Source of the DNA: Halobacteriales archaeon YIM A00013
Lineage (GTDB): Archaea; Halobacteriota; Halobacteria; Halobacteriales; Haloarculaceae
NCBI GenBank assembly: GCA_025041195.1
Contig: JAKCFM010000002.1
Location: forward strand, 310,001 to 374,000
Length of the DNA stretch: 64,000 bases
Direction: 5' to 3'
Of the stretch, positions 1-8,713 are shown piece after piece. Position 1 is the first letter of the stretch, and each line of letters opens with the position of its first letter. Under the pieces are notes generated by a model that saw nothing but the letters and a program-made list of their open reading frames with translations, ran no database searches and was not told where the DNA came from. A program made the position numbers and the translations under genes.

Positions 1-322
1 CCACGGGATGGAGGCGTTTTTCGAGCACGTGGAGACGCAACTTCAGCGCAATCATGACCGGTTCATGCCTGCGGGTGATCCGGGGCCGACGGAGGTTACC
101 GAACCGCTGTTCGAGGAGTTCGAGTTGATCAAGACGTACTGGCTCGATGTGCAACTCTCCAGCGGAACGGAGTGGAAAGTCCTCGTCTCGAAGTGGCGCT
201 TTCCCTATCGCGTGCGCGACGATCACCATCGCCGGCACCTCAACCTCGCACTAGACGTCGGCATTGGCCGCCGGACGCCGCTCGGCTTCGGCTTTCTCAA
301 CAAACAACTCGACGAAGAATGA
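1..322 (+). CDS. cas6: Cas6 crRNA endoribonuclease, C-terminal part (cut by window start)
   Basis: Cas6 cuts the CRISPR precursor RNA within each repeat to give crRNAs. The reading frame is open from base 2, so only about the last 107 residues are present. They match the C-terminal half of the complete Cas6 of the second locus. Shared features are SKWRF-YRVR, HHRRHLNLAL and the glycine-rich loop GIGRRTPLGFGFL typical of the RAMP fold. The stop codon overlaps the cas8b start in an ATGA junction, so this is the first gene of the locus 1 effector operon. The N-terminal half lies outside the window, so its integrity cannot be judged. Confidence 0.9.
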   Translation, partial: HGMEAFFEHVETQLQRNHDRFMPAGDPGPTEVTEPLFEEFELIKTYWLDVQLSSGTEWKVLVSKWRFPYRVRDDHHRRHLNLALDVGIGRRTPLGFGFLNKQLDEE

Positions 323-2433
323 GTGAAGAACTTCCCGATGACGACGCCCTGATCGAGCAACGGTTGCTCGACAGGCCGGTGACGTCTCTGCGGGACATCC
401 AGTACACGTACGGTGTGCTGGGCGATCTGGCAGCACCTGTCGATCACGAGTACGCCACGTTCCTCACTCCGGCACAGTTCGAGGGGACGCTCGACGTGGA
501 CGACGAAGAGGCCAAGCAGGGCCGCGTCATCGTCGCATACGTCGATCTGTCAAATCCTGACGACCCGTCCGTAGACCGTGTGGAGCCGGTCAAGTATCGC
601 CAGTCGCTTCGGCCGAAGCTCGCCCACGCACGGAAGAGTTCGTACTGGAAGCGCGATTTCAGCATTACCTTCCAGACTGGAGATGGGGCGGAACCCGACC
701 GGTTGGCAGACTACATGGAGTATCGGTTTACCGAATGGCCGGTACAGGTGGAGCCTAAGATTGTAGAGGCGTTGACGGACGAGAGCGGACAAACAATCGT
801 TGAGGCTCTCGAAAAACTCGGCGAAGATGCCGATGCGATGAAAGCTCTCCGAGAGAGGGTTTTTGAAATCGACCCAGACCCTGCGGTTCTGATGACCGTC
901 CGCGCGCGCGTTGACGAGAACGGAGGCTATCTCTGGCCGGGAGAAATCGACGTGTTCAACGACCTCCTCAAGCATCGAAAGACCGCGGACTACCGTGAGT
1001 CGAAACAGCACAAGGGAATGAGTGCTGGAAGCGGCTCCGCCACGGCGAGCGGCTCCGGCATCGACATGGTCACCGGCGAGGATAGCGAGTTGGTCGGTAT
1101 GGCGGAGGATCCGCTCAACTACTACCGGGTCAAGCAGGTCGAATGCTTCCCGGGAATGCACATCGAAAATTCATGGCTCTCGCATCCCGTGTCGGCAGAG
1201 ACCGCCCTCCTGATCGAGAACTCTGAGGATCTCGTCGACGCCTGTGGCTCGTCGAGTGGCCGATTCACGGTCTTTCATCTCCCGTACCTCACCGACAAGA
1301 TGACCGCGGACGACGCCCGGCTCCTGAACGCTATCCTGACTGACATCGGGAACGGCGTCACCGACGGAAGCGTCCTCCGCCACTTCTACGGCAAGACTCT
1401 CAAAGAGGACGGTGGCGAAGGGTACCGGCGGAGGCTCCGATTCCACACGATCGTTCTCGACCAGTACCAGAACAAGCGGTACCGCGTGTACGCCGAAGAG
1501 CCGGCTGCGATGGCACAACCTCTGTTCGATCTCGCCGAGGCACACAACGCCGAACTCCGACATGGCGTCTTCGGCGGGGCTGGACTGCCGACGACAGAGT
1601 CGACTGACTCCACGTCGGACGAGGACAACGCTGCGTTCCGGCTGATCAATACGGGAATGTCGGAACCGGATCGCGTCGACGGCATCGCGACGGGACAGTA
1701 CCTCGCGGAAACCCTCCCCCCCTTCGAGGACGCGAGCAGCCGCGACCCGTTGCCGGCCCTGATGACGTCGATCCACTCCGACGAGCAACTTTCGGAAGAA
1801 GAGGTGTTGCAGCTGTACGCCAAGCGGTTGGCAGCGGAAGAGCTCGACGGCGAACGCGAGGCGTACTTCGAGGAGGTCGCCGCAGAACAGTACGCACAGC
1901 TCCGCGCCCTCTCACGAGCCGAACTCCTCAACGGAACGACTTACCACAACACCATGACAGAAGACACGACAGACACATCACGGACGATACTGGCAGACGT
2001 GGACAGAGACGAAATCAGTCGTGTGGAGAAGCTTGACGCCTTCATCGAAGCGTCACCACATCTCGACGGATCGGACGACCGCCGCGCGGCGTTTCTGCTC
2101 GGTGCCCTGATCGGCCGACTCAGTCGGTATCAGTCGAACAGCCGCGGCGTCTCCCACACCATCCGCCAGAAGTACCCGGTCTCCCGAATCACCGTTGACC
2201 GTGCACGAGAGGCGTTCACCGAGGTCATCGACCTCAACAATACCTACTCGGACGCAGAAGACATTGGCGGCCTCATGTTCGAGGCGTACGTCACGCGCCT
2301 GACGGACGCACTCGGCCGGCAGAGCATCGATGAGTGGTCGATGGAGGAGGCGACGCTCAAGGTTGACTACGGCCACGGACTCGCGTACGGAGTGACAGAC
2401 AACACGAAGAAGAACCCCGAGAACGATGACTGA
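319..2433 (+). CDS. cas8b: Cas8b, type I-B Cascade large subunit
   Basis: This is a 704-residue haloarchaeal Cas8b, the large subunit that recognises the PAM and holds the Cascade complex on DNA. I assigned it by position between cas6 and cas7 and by similarity along its length to the locus 2 protein. Shared blocks include GIDMVTGE, VGMAEDPL, FHLPYLT/YQLPYFT, SRYQSN/SNYQGG and the C-terminal YGHGLAYG/QYASGLVFG. The start ATG at 319 overlaps the cas6 stop. A longer frame upstream merely overlaps cas6. The last ~160 residues form a region that could also be made separately as Cas11b from an internal ATG (see the entry at 1954). The gene ends in an 8-nt overlap with cas7. Confidence 0.9.
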   Translation: MSEELPDDDALIEQRLLDRPVTSLRDIQYTYGVLGDLAAPVDHEYATFLTPAQFEGTLDVDDEEAKQGRVIVAYVDLSNPDDPSVDRVEPVKYRQSLRPKLAHARKSSYWKRDFSITFQTGDGAEPDRLADYMEYRFTEWPVQVEPKIVEALTDESGQTIVEALEKLGEDADAMKALRERVFEIDPDPAVLMTVRARVDENGGYLWPGEIDVFNDLLKHRKTADYRESKQHKGMSAGSGSATASGSGIDMVTGEDSELVGMAEDPLNYYRVKQVECFPGMHIENSWLSHPVSAETALLIENSEDLVDACGSSSGRFTVFHLPYLTDKMTADDARLLNAILTDIGNGVTDGSVLRHFYGKTLKEDGGEGYRRRLRFHTIVLDQYQNKRYRVYAEEPAAMAQPLFDLAEAHNAELRHGVFGGAGLPTTESTDSTSDEDNAAFRLINTGMSEPDRVDGIATGQYLAETLPPFEDASSRDPLPALMTSIHSDEQLSEEEVLQLYAKRLAAEELDGEREAYFEEVAAEQYAQLRALSRAELLNGTTYHNTMTEDTTDTSRTILADVDRDEISRVEKLDAFIEASPHLDGSDDRRAAFLLGALIGRLSRYQSNSRGVSHTIRQKYPVSRITVDRAREAFTEVIDLNNTYSDAEDIGGLMFEAYVTRLTDALGRQSIDEWSMEEATLKVDYGHGLAYGVTDNTKKNPENDD
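1954..2433 (+). CDS. Predicted internally initiated Cas11b small subunit
   Basis: Within cas8b, codon 546 is an in-frame ATG (MTEDTTDTS) that would give a 159-residue protein covering the helical C-terminal part. In other type I-B, I-C and I-D systems the small subunit is translated from such an internal start. The locus 2 cas8b has an ATG at almost the same codon (549), also preceded by Asn-Thr/Thr-Asn and followed by Thr, although the surrounding sequence has diverged. I see no convincing Shine-Dalgarno sequence, which is not unusual in haloarchaea. This is inference from position and conservation. Confidence 0.5.
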   Translation: MTEDTTDTSRTILADVDRDEISRVEKLDAFIEASPHLDGSDDRRAAFLLGALIGRLSRYQSNSRGVSHTIRQKYPVSRITVDRAREAFTEVIDLNNTYSDAEDIGGLMFEAYVTRLTDALGRQSIDEWSMEEATLKVDYGHGLAYGVTDNTKKNPENDD

Positions 2434-3535
2434 CGACACACCCACATACGACCCGCTCGAGAATCGCAATGAAATCGTCCTGCTGTACGACGCCGTTAAC
2501 GCGAACTACAACGGCAATCCGCTGAGCCCTGCCAACAAACCCCGTGTCGACGAGTCGACCGGGGCCGGGGTGGTGACCGACGTCCGGTTCAAGCGGTACC
2601 TCCGCGACCAGCTCGAGGAGGACGGACATCCCGTCTACGTCCGCGCGGCCCAGACGGACGACGGGTACGTAAGCCGTCGCGTCGACTTGCTCGAAGACAG
2701 GCTGACCGACGACGTGCGGGAGCGGTTGGAAGAGTACGTCGGTGGCGAGGACGAGCCCAATGAGGACATCGGTGCGGACCTCCTCGATGAGGCGGTCGAC
2801 ATCCGGATGTTCGGCGCGACCCTGAGCATCGAAAGCAGCAATAGCGACGAGTACGAGCGCATCGGAGAAGTGGCGGGCGACGCCCTTCCGAATCACTACG
2901 AGGGGCCGATCCAGTTCTCGCCGGCGAAGTCGCTCAACCGCCCGGTGCAGCTCAACGACTCTTACAACAGCCTCACGTCAGTCATCGCCAGCAGTGAAGA
3001 GGCCGAGCAGGGCGGATTCAGCCTCGACGACCACCGCGCGAAGTACGCGCTGTTCCCCTTCTACGGCGTGGCAAACGAGAACGCGGCGACCGACACGCGC
3101 CTTCGGGCGGCGGACGTGGAGCGGCTCGACCAGTTGTGCTGGCGGGCGCTCAAGAACCAGACCATCACGCGCTCGAAGGTCGGACAGGAGCCGCGGCTCT
3201 ACCTCCGCGTCGAGTACGAGAAGGACTCGTACCACATCGGCGATCTCCACCACCTCATCCAGCTCAACGAGGACGAGTCCGCGTTGCCGGATCAGATGGA
3301 GAACATCACCAACGTCACCCTCGACATCGGGCCGCTGCTCGATGTCCTGAACAGCGAGAGCGACGTGATCGAGGCCGTTCACACGAACGTCGACCACCTG
3401 GTCACGTTCACCACGGGAGACGACACGGTGTACCGTAGCACAGAACTCTATGACCACCTCGAGGCCGCTGTCGGCGAAGAGTCCGTCGACGTGATCGACC
3501 CCCGTACCCTCATCGGACAGGACAGCACCGAGTGA
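2426..3535 (+). CDS. cas7: Cas7 (Csh2-type), Cascade backbone subunit
   Basis: This 369-residue protein is the repeated backbone subunit that coats the crRNA. The N-terminus NRNEIVLLYDA with NGNPLSP, the block VTDVRFKRYLRDQLE, the GPIQFSPAKS segment and the R-x-L-x-R-V-E-Y-E strand near residue 265 are typical of haloarchaeal Cas7. The same blocks recur in the locus 2 copy. The ATG lies inside the end of cas8b, giving an ATGACTGA overlap that suggests translational coupling. cas5 begins 4 nt after its stop. Confidence 0.92.
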   Translation: MTDDTPTYDPLENRNEIVLLYDAVNANYNGNPLSPANKPRVDESTGAGVVTDVRFKRYLRDQLEEDGHPVYVRAAQTDDGYVSRRVDLLEDRLTDDVRERLEEYVGGEDEPNEDIGADLLDEAVDIRMFGATLSIESSNSDEYERIGEVAGDALPNHYEGPIQFSPAKSLNRPVQLNDSYNSLTSVIASSEEAEQGGFSLDDHRAKYALFPFYGVANENAATDTRLRAADVERLDQLCWRALKNQTITRSKVGQEPRLYLRVEYEKDSYHIGDLHHLIQLNEDESALPDQMENITNVTLDIGPLLDVLNSESDVIEAVHTNVDHLVTFTTGDDTVYRSTELYDHLEAAVGEESVDVIDPRTLIGQDSTE

Positions 3536-3539
3536 TACG

Positions 3540-4337
3540 ATGGCCGGAAACGCAGACGGAACGTCGGTTCGCGTCCCACCGCGGTGCCTCTCGCTCCGTG
3601 TCAGCGGTGACTGGGCTCACTTCCGCCGCCCGGAGGGCAACGTCGTCAAGCGGACGTACCGGATCCCGCCTCGGACGACGGTCGCCGGTATGCTCGCGGC
3701 GATGGCCGGACTTCCCCGCGACAGTTACTACGGCCTGTTCGCCAAGGACAGTTCCGCTATCGCCATCCAGCCCCGGTTCGATCCCGTCAGTATGAACGTT
3801 CCAATGAACACACTGGACACGATGAACGATATGCGGAAGGCGGGAAGCGGTGACGCACCGACGGTCTACTATCCGGACACTAGCGGAGACCGGAAGCAAC
3901 ACAACTATGAGTATCTCGTCAATCCCGAGTACCGCATCGACGTGTGGGTTGACGACGACGAGACGTACGAGACACTGAAGAACCACCTTGAGGACGGGAC
4001 ATCCGTCTACACCCCGTCTCTCGGGCTCTCGGAACTGCTCGCCTCGGTTGAGTACTGTGGTGAATACCATCCTGAACCGGAGGAGACGAACGCATCGACG
4101 GCGGTCGATTCGGTCGTTTGGGGCGAGGGGAACGCCGTCCCGATGCCGGGCACCACGTGTAAGACGGAACGTTCGCAGTCGTTCATGGCTCGTACGGACG
4201 ACTCCGCGACGCTCGGCGGTGCCCGCACGGTCGAGGGGTACACGACGGTCGTCTATCCGGTCGACGAATCGACAATCGAGGCCACTCCCGACACCAGACT
4301 CGCGGAGTTCGACGGTAGAACCGTGATGTTCGGCTAA
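3540..4337 (+). CDS. cas5: Cas5 (Cas5b), Cascade subunit
   Basis: This 265-residue RAMP protein is expected to cap the 5' handle of the crRNA. The N-terminal block CLSLRVSGDWAHFRR is the Cas5 signature, followed by TYRIPPRTTVAGMLAAM. A second conserved block, YTPSLGLSELLA, lies near residue 160. The locus 2 homolog matches throughout. It lies between cas7 and cas3 with gaps of 4 and 9 nt, so it is part of one transcript. Confidence 0.9.
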   Translation: MAGNADGTSVRVPPRCLSLRVSGDWAHFRRPEGNVVKRTYRIPPRTTVAGMLAAMAGLPRDSYYGLFAKDSSAIAIQPRFDPVSMNVPMNTLDTMNDMRKAGSGDAPTVYYPDTSGDRKQHNYEYLVNPEYRIDVWVDDDETYETLKNHLEDGTSVYTPSLGLSELLASVEYCGEYHPEPEETNASTAVDSVVWGEGNAVPMPGTTCKTERSQSFMARTDDSATLGGARTVEGYTTVVYPVDESTIEATPDTRLAEFDGRTVMFG

Positions 4338-4346
4338 CACTCTTCT

Positions 4347-6953
4347 ATGCAATCTGTCTATGCTCACGACCCCGCAGACGGTGGTAATTTCCTCCTCGTT
4401 CACGGAGGTGCCGTCTCTCAGCGGGCGACGATATTCGCAGACGAAACCGGAGCCGAGACGCCAGATGGGACACCAATCAGTTGCATCACCGAGCCCGCCG
4501 GCCTCCTTCACGATATTGGAAAGGCGACCGACCCGTTCCAAGCGTATGTGACGGACGATGAAGACGCCGTGTCACCGCACGACCACTCACCAATCGGTGC
4601 TGTGGCGACGTTCGCGGCGTTGAGTACCCGGGGATCGTCCGAACGAGACGCGGTACTCGGCTTCCTCGCAGTCGCACTTCACCACAGCGACTTCCCGAAC
4701 CGAGAGTCACCACTACATTACATCGACAAGACCTACATCGAGAACGAGAACAAGCGAGAGTCGATCAGGAGCGTCGCCGAGAAGATGGACAAACACGACG
4801 AGACACGGCGAGTAGCGGATGAACTCTGCCGGCGAGCGAGCGATGGTGGACTCCGTTGGCAGCAACTCTCTTCCGAGATCCAGTCCGGAGAAGTCTTCGA
4901 CGACATCAAAGGGGCGATCAGAAAATCTCTCGTCCCCGGCGTGGAAGCTGGTATTGATGACGAACAACTGAGCGAAGATCACTACGCGGCGTTCCTGCAC
5001 GCGTGGACGTCGCTGGTCTTGGCAGACAAGACGGTGACGGCGACGCTCGACCGAGAGACGGTCACGACCGCCAGACGACTCCGCCGAAAGACGGTCAAAG
5101 AGACCATCGAAGATAAGGACGAGACGTCGTCGCTTGACGCCCGGCGGAACGAGGCTCACGAAACTGCGATTCCGAACGCAGAGCGGTTCGCCACCAACAA
5201 ATTGAGTTCGGTCGCCACACTGAGGCTTCCGACTGGACTGGGAAAGACTCTCACCGGACTGGACGCCGCGTTCGTCATCCGCGAGGAACGAGATACGACC
5301 GGGCCGGTCGTCTACGCGCTGCCGTACACTTCCATCGTCGAGCAGACCACCGACACGGTAGGCGACATCTTTACCGACCGCGATCCGACTGATCCGGCGT
5401 TCACCGTTCACCAGTATCTCTCCGAGACCATCACCGAACGGGAGAGCGACGCCATCACGGTCGAAGAGGCGAGTGCGGCGTCCCTCGCCGCCGAGACGTG
5501 GGGTGCGGACATCATCGTGACCACGTTCGTCCAACTGTTCGAGAGCCTCATCGGTCCGACCAACAGTCGCGGGCTGAAGCTGCCGAACCTGACGGGGGCG
5601 ACCGTCATCCTCGACGAACCACAGGCACTCCCCGAGACCGACTGGCCCCTCATCCAAGACGCCACAGCCCTCCTCATCGACGACTGGGACGCATCGGTCA
5701 TCTCGATGACGGCCACCCAACCCCAGCTCTTCGAGTCTGACGACCGGTTCAAGACGACGGCGCTCGTTCCGGACGCCGAGCGATACTTCAGCGCGCCCTC
5801 CGTCCAGCGGGTGCACTACATGTTCCACGAGTCGGTTCCCGAGTCCGGCAGTCGGAGCAAGACTCCCCTCTCGTACGAACGGGCGGCAACCACTCTCATC
5901 GAAGAGACGACGTCCAACCGGAGTGCGATGGCGATCTGCAACACGAAGGCGAGTTCTCGGCAGCTGATCGACTCGGTTCACGAGGAGGCAGAGGGTCGGA
6001 ACATCTCGTGTCGCTCCCTGAACGCATTGTACGACTGTCTCTCGGATGACGGGGAGGCAAATCCGACTCCCACCCAGCTGCTGACGTGGGTACAACAGAG
6101 CGATGTGGTGCAGGACGACGGCGGTCTCTTGACACTTCACCTGACATCTCGACACCGTCCCATCGACAGGCGGCGACTGCTCGAGGTCGTCGGATCGCTG
6201 GCAGACACCGGGCTTCGCGTGGTCTTCGTCGCGACACAGATCGTCGAGGCCGGCACGGACATCAGCTTCCAGCGCGTGTACCGTGATTACGCTCCCATAC
6301 CCAACATCGTTCAGGCCGCCGGTCGATGCAATCGTGAGTCGGAAGGTGTCCGAGGAACGGTGACTGTCTGGCAGCTTCGCACCGCCGCTGACCCGACAGA
6401 ACCCACCGAAGAAGACGACGATGGGGCCACCCTACTTCCAAGCGAGCAAGTCTATTCCGACCTTGACCAACTCGAAGCGACGACGAGGGCACTGACAGAA
6501 GCCGTTGACGCCGAATCGGTGGTCGGCCTCGGCAATGTTTCCTCAAACCACATCAATCTCGATGCAGTCGACGGGTACTACGACACACTCATCGACCGCG
6601 GCGTCGGTGAGTCCGATATGTCTCCGATTTCGGACTGTGACTTAGCCGAACTGAAAGAGTACTCGCTCATCGACGACGAGAGCGTCGACGTACTCGTCCT
6701 CAAGACCAAAAATGAGCGTGAAGCAGTCTCGGGGATCCGTCAGGATTTCGACGACGGGGAGTACGACGAAGCCCGCTCACGCCTGGGTAAACTAACCGAC
6801 CGACGGGTTTCGGTGCGGGTACAGCCAGATCAGGACGAGCATCCAATAGAAGCCTCTCTTGCCACTCTCGGCCCCACCCAAGTGTTCGTTCTGGATCTGT
6901 CCGACCCGGATGACGCCCGCTGGTATAGTGAGATTGCAAGCGTTATGGGGTGA
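4347..6953 (+). CDS. cas3: Cas3 helicase-nuclease
   Basis: This 868-residue effector nuclease is recruited by Cascade to unwind and degrade target DNA. The N-terminal HD nuclease domain shows H19, the H55-D56 pair in GLLHDIGKA, H78/H80 and H112-H113. The superfamily 2 helicase follows: Walker A PTGLGKT near residue 295, the DEAD-box equivalent DEPQ near 422, motif III MTAT near 454, and QAAGRCNR near 656. All catalytic motifs look intact. It is the last gene of the locus 1 operon and is followed by array A. It is about 200 residues shorter than the locus 2 Cas3, mainly because it lacks that protein's acidic insertion. Confidence 0.93.
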   Translation: MQSVYAHDPADGGNFLLVHGGAVSQRATIFADETGAETPDGTPISCITEPAGLLHDIGKATDPFQAYVTDDEDAVSPHDHSPIGAVATFAALSTRGSSERDAVLGFLAVALHHSDFPNRESPLHYIDKTYIENENKRESIRSVAEKMDKHDETRRVADELCRRASDGGLRWQQLSSEIQSGEVFDDIKGAIRKSLVPGVEAGIDDEQLSEDHYAAFLHAWTSLVLADKTVTATLDRETVTTARRLRRKTVKETIEDKDETSSLDARRNEAHETAIPNAERFATNKLSSVATLRLPTGLGKTLTGLDAAFVIREERDTTGPVVYALPYTSIVEQTTDTVGDIFTDRDPTDPAFTVHQYLSETITERESDAITVEEASAASLAAETWGADIIVTTFVQLFESLIGPTNSRGLKLPNLTGATVILDEPQALPETDWPLIQDATALLIDDWDASVISMTATQPQLFESDDRFKTTALVPDAERYFSAPSVQRVHYMFHESVPESGSRSKTPLSYERAATTLIEETTSNRSAMAICNTKASSRQLIDSVHEEAEGRNISCRSLNALYDCLSDDGEANPTPTQLLTWVQQSDVVQDDGGLLTLHLTSRHRPIDRRRLLEVVGSLADTGLRVVFVATQIVEAGTDISFQRVYRDYAPIPNIVQAAGRCNRESEGVRGTVTVWQLRTAADPTEPTEEDDDGATLLPSEQVYSDLDQLEATTRALTEAVDAESVVGLGNVSSNHINLDAVDGYYDTLIDRGVGESDMSPISDCDLAELKEYSLIDDESVDVLVLKTKNEREAVSGIRQDFDDGEYDEARSRLGKLTDRRVSVRVQPDQDEHPIEASLATLGPTQVFVLDLSDPDDARWYSEIASVMG

Positions 6954-6983
6954 CAGACGTATTAGTTCTGTTCCGATGCACGG

Positions 6984-7100
6984 ATCTGTTTCCACCAGTA
7001 GCGGCATATGATCGCTCGCATCAATCCAGTCGTCGTATCTGCCAACCGTGACCTCCGCTTCTGATTCAATCTGCCGTTTGGTACGGGGCTTTGCAGAGAG
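6984..7100 (-). pseudogene. C-terminal fragment resembling an endonuclease/exonuclease/phosphatase-family protein
   Basis: Between cas3 and the array A leader, the minus strand is open for ~39 codons. It reads ESEAEVTVGRYDDWIDASDHMPLLVE, interrupted upstream by a stop. The ASDHMPL motif is characteristic of the C-terminal end of the EEP metallo-hydrolase fold. No upstream part of such a gene is present, so this is a remnant if it is real. The identification rests on one motif. Confidence 0.33.
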
Positions 7101-7140
7101 TCAGGCCACCTACCCCTTCCGCGAGCATGGCCAGCCAGAT

Positions 7141-7237
7141 CCATCGACCCCCTGGGGTAATGAGACTACTGAGGGTCGATGGAAATCCTGATGTGAATTC
7201 GAATACATCGACCTCTATAGCCTACGAATCGGCTATG
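7141..7237 (+). promoter_or_regulatory. Leader of array A
   Basis: The leader contains a 10-bp perfect inverted repeat, CCATCGACCC (7141-7150) and GGGTCGATGG (7173-7182). The proximal arm ends 55 nt before the first repeat, and the leader finishes in CTATG directly before the repeat. The same layout is found before arrays B, C, D and E, which marks this as the leader and array A as transcribed on the plus strand. Confidence 0.75.
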
Positions 7238-7466
7238 GTTTCAGACGAACCCTTGTGGGGTTGAAGCGTAACCATATGTCCACTCGACGGTGATCGACTG
7301 TTGGTTTCAGACGAACCCTTGTGGGGTTGAAGCAACCTGGGGCACAAAGACGAGTTCCGGAGAGGGAACCGTTTCAGACGAACCCTTGTGGGGTTGAAGC
7401 TTGGTGAGTTTGGTGTTGCGACCCACTTCAATCCGCGTTTCAGACGAACCCTTGTAGGATTGAAGC
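7238..7466 (+). CRISPR. CRISPR array A, 4 repeats and 3 spacers
   Basis: There are four 30-nt repeats starting GTTTCAGACGAACCC and ending GGTTGAAGC, at 7238, 7304, 7371 and 7437. Spacers are 36, 37 and 36 nt. The last repeat has two changes (TAGGATT in place of TGGGGTT), as expected at the trailer end. It lies directly behind the locus 1 cas3 and is served by the 7141-7237 leader. The small number of spacers fits a locus that has lost its own adaptation genes. Confidence 0.95.
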
Positions 7467-7536
7467 ATCAGGTACTCGGCGCTGTCGAGCCGATTGGCTG
7501 AATGAGACGGAGGACAGAACAAACATCCCATCGCTA

Positions 7537-7995
7537 GTGATTCACGGTAGCGAAGGCGGAGATGCACTTCCCCTGCTACAGGAGACTGGCCGCGTACTGC
7601 GTCGCCACGCCAGGGATGACGGCAGCATTGATGAGTCGACAATGGTCTCGGACACCATTGCAGATTTCTACGACTCGCTGTTCAAGGGGCTGCTGGAACC
7701 CGGTGCTAGGCAACTCGCCACGGCTGTCAGATCGGCCTCAATGTCGGAGTTGAAGGGTGTACATATGATCGACGAGATTGAGTCCTACGAGGATGTGATC
7801 ACATGTCTCACCGACGAGGAACGGGACGAGCTACTCACTGATGAGCTGGGTGCCAACGACATATCACAGCATTCCGGAGCACAGGTCACCACCGACCCCG
7901 ACGCGTGGACAGACGAAGTCACAATCGGTAACTCGAGATATCTGCTATTGGACACCCGTAACGCCCCTTATCATCCAGTCTTCGGGGTCCAGTGA
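7537..7995 (+). CDS. Unrecognised ORF between two facing CRISPR arrays
   Basis: This 152-codon frame fills most of the 583-nt gap between arrays A and B. The upstream frame stays open into the last repeat of array A, so the start is uncertain: GTG at 7537, or ATG at 7642 (MVSDTIADFYDSLFKG). The product is acidic and mostly helical at first, then has a C-terminal stretch rich in beta-type residues. I recognise no domain. It may be a captured gene piece or the core of a former gene. Its acidic composition argues that it is, or was, coding. Confidence 0.4.
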   Translation: MIHGSEGGDALPLLQETGRVLRRHARDDGSIDESTMVSDTIADFYDSLFKGLLEPGARQLATAVRSASMSELKGVHMIDEIESYEDVITCLTDEERDELLTDELGANDISQHSGAQVTTDPDAWTDEVTIGNSRYLLLDTRNAPYHPVFGVQ

Positions 7996-8049
7996 GCGTC
8001 TATCGATACTGCGTCGCTCGGTAGTCCTGCTGGCAGTGACTTGGAGTCG

Positions 8050-8405
8050 GCTTTGACACTACTAGAGTTCGTCTGAAACAGTCGCCCAATTTGCCGATAG
8101 CGCGCTGCTAGGAATCGCTTCAGCCGAGGGTTCTACTGAAACAAGGGGCGCTCGAAACACCTACCTCACGATGATGGACCTTCGACCCGATGAGGGTTCG
8201 TCTGTAACATGGCCGTCCTCGAACGCTTCAGGGTCGAACGAGTGGCTTCAACCCCACAAGAGTTCGTCTGTAACTCGCTGTCTCCTTCGATATCGCCGTC
8301 TGGATCCCGGCTTCAACCCCACAAGGGTTCGTCTGTAACGTGCTTTCCGGTCGCCTTTCTCAGGTGTTTCCCGTCGCTTCAACCCCACAAGGGTTCGTCT
8401 GTAAC
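8050..8405 (-). CRISPR. CRISPR array B, 6 repeats and 5 spacers, facing array A
   Basis: On the minus strand, three clean 30-nt repeats (8376-8405, 8310-8339, 8245-8274) are followed by progressively degenerate ones at 8179-8208, 8117-8142 and 8050-8079. The repeat starts GTTACAGACGAACCC, differing from array A at position 4 (A for T). Spacers are 35-37 nt. Repeat decay increases away from the leader at 8406-8502, which fixes the orientation. The array is convergent with array A. Confidence 0.92.
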
Positions 8406-8502
8406 CATAGCCGATTCGCAGGCTATAGGGTTCTATGTATCCAAATCCACATCAGAATTTCCATCGACCCTCAGTAGCCTCCCTACCCAGGGGGGTCGAT
8501 GG
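8406..8502 (-). promoter_or_regulatory. Leader of array B
   Basis: This is the reverse complement of a leader closely similar to that of array A. The inverted repeat arms CCATCGACCC (8461-8470) and GGGTCGATGG (8493-8502) are 10 bp and perfect. The proximal arm lies 55 nt from the first repeat, and the ACTGAGGGTCGATGG and GAATCGGCTATG segments are shared with leader A. The distal edge abuts the remnant of cas2, so the ancestral order on the minus strand was cas1-cas2-leader-array. Confidence 0.75.
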
Positions 8503-8514
8503 ACCTGGCTCCAA

Positions 8515-8713
8515 GCCTGCTGATCGTCCATCAGATCCTCACCGAATACGAACTGACCAACGTACTTCTCCGAGGCCATTCGGTACACCATCACGGATTC
8601 GTCAGAGATGAGCATTGCTTCGAGTGTAGTCTTCACTCCTCAAGCATGCTTTCGGTTAGTTCCCCTACGAACACGGGTTTTGAACGTGAGCCGGATACCT
8701 GCGGAGATACTTG
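8515..8713 (-). pseudogene. cas2: Decayed cas2
   Basis: Reading the minus strand in three successive frames gives KYLRRYPAHVQN, then PVFVGELTESMLEE, then VKTTLEAMLISDES-VMVYRMASEKYVGQ followed by VFGEDLMDDQQ. This is the order of a haloarchaeal Cas2 (LRRYL-HVQ-SVF-GE, then E-S-V-Y-R, KYV, FGEDP-D-Q). Frameshifts occur near 8673-8681 and near 8633-8640. The N-terminal ~20 residues carrying the VVVYDV strand are missing. The C-terminus differs from the intact Cas2 at 23239, so this remnant belongs to a different lineage. The 3' end runs into leader B. Confidence 0.7.

Noticed and set aside
550-1931. Several 180-205-codon minus-strand frames within the first cas8b
   Set aside because: They overlap a clear coding gene, have Arg/Ser-rich unnatural composition and show no recognisable motif.
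4713-6155. 480-codon open frame on the minus strand inside cas3
   Set aside because: It is the antisense of a well-supported cas3 with all motifs; long antisense frames are common in GC-rich haloarchaeal genes.
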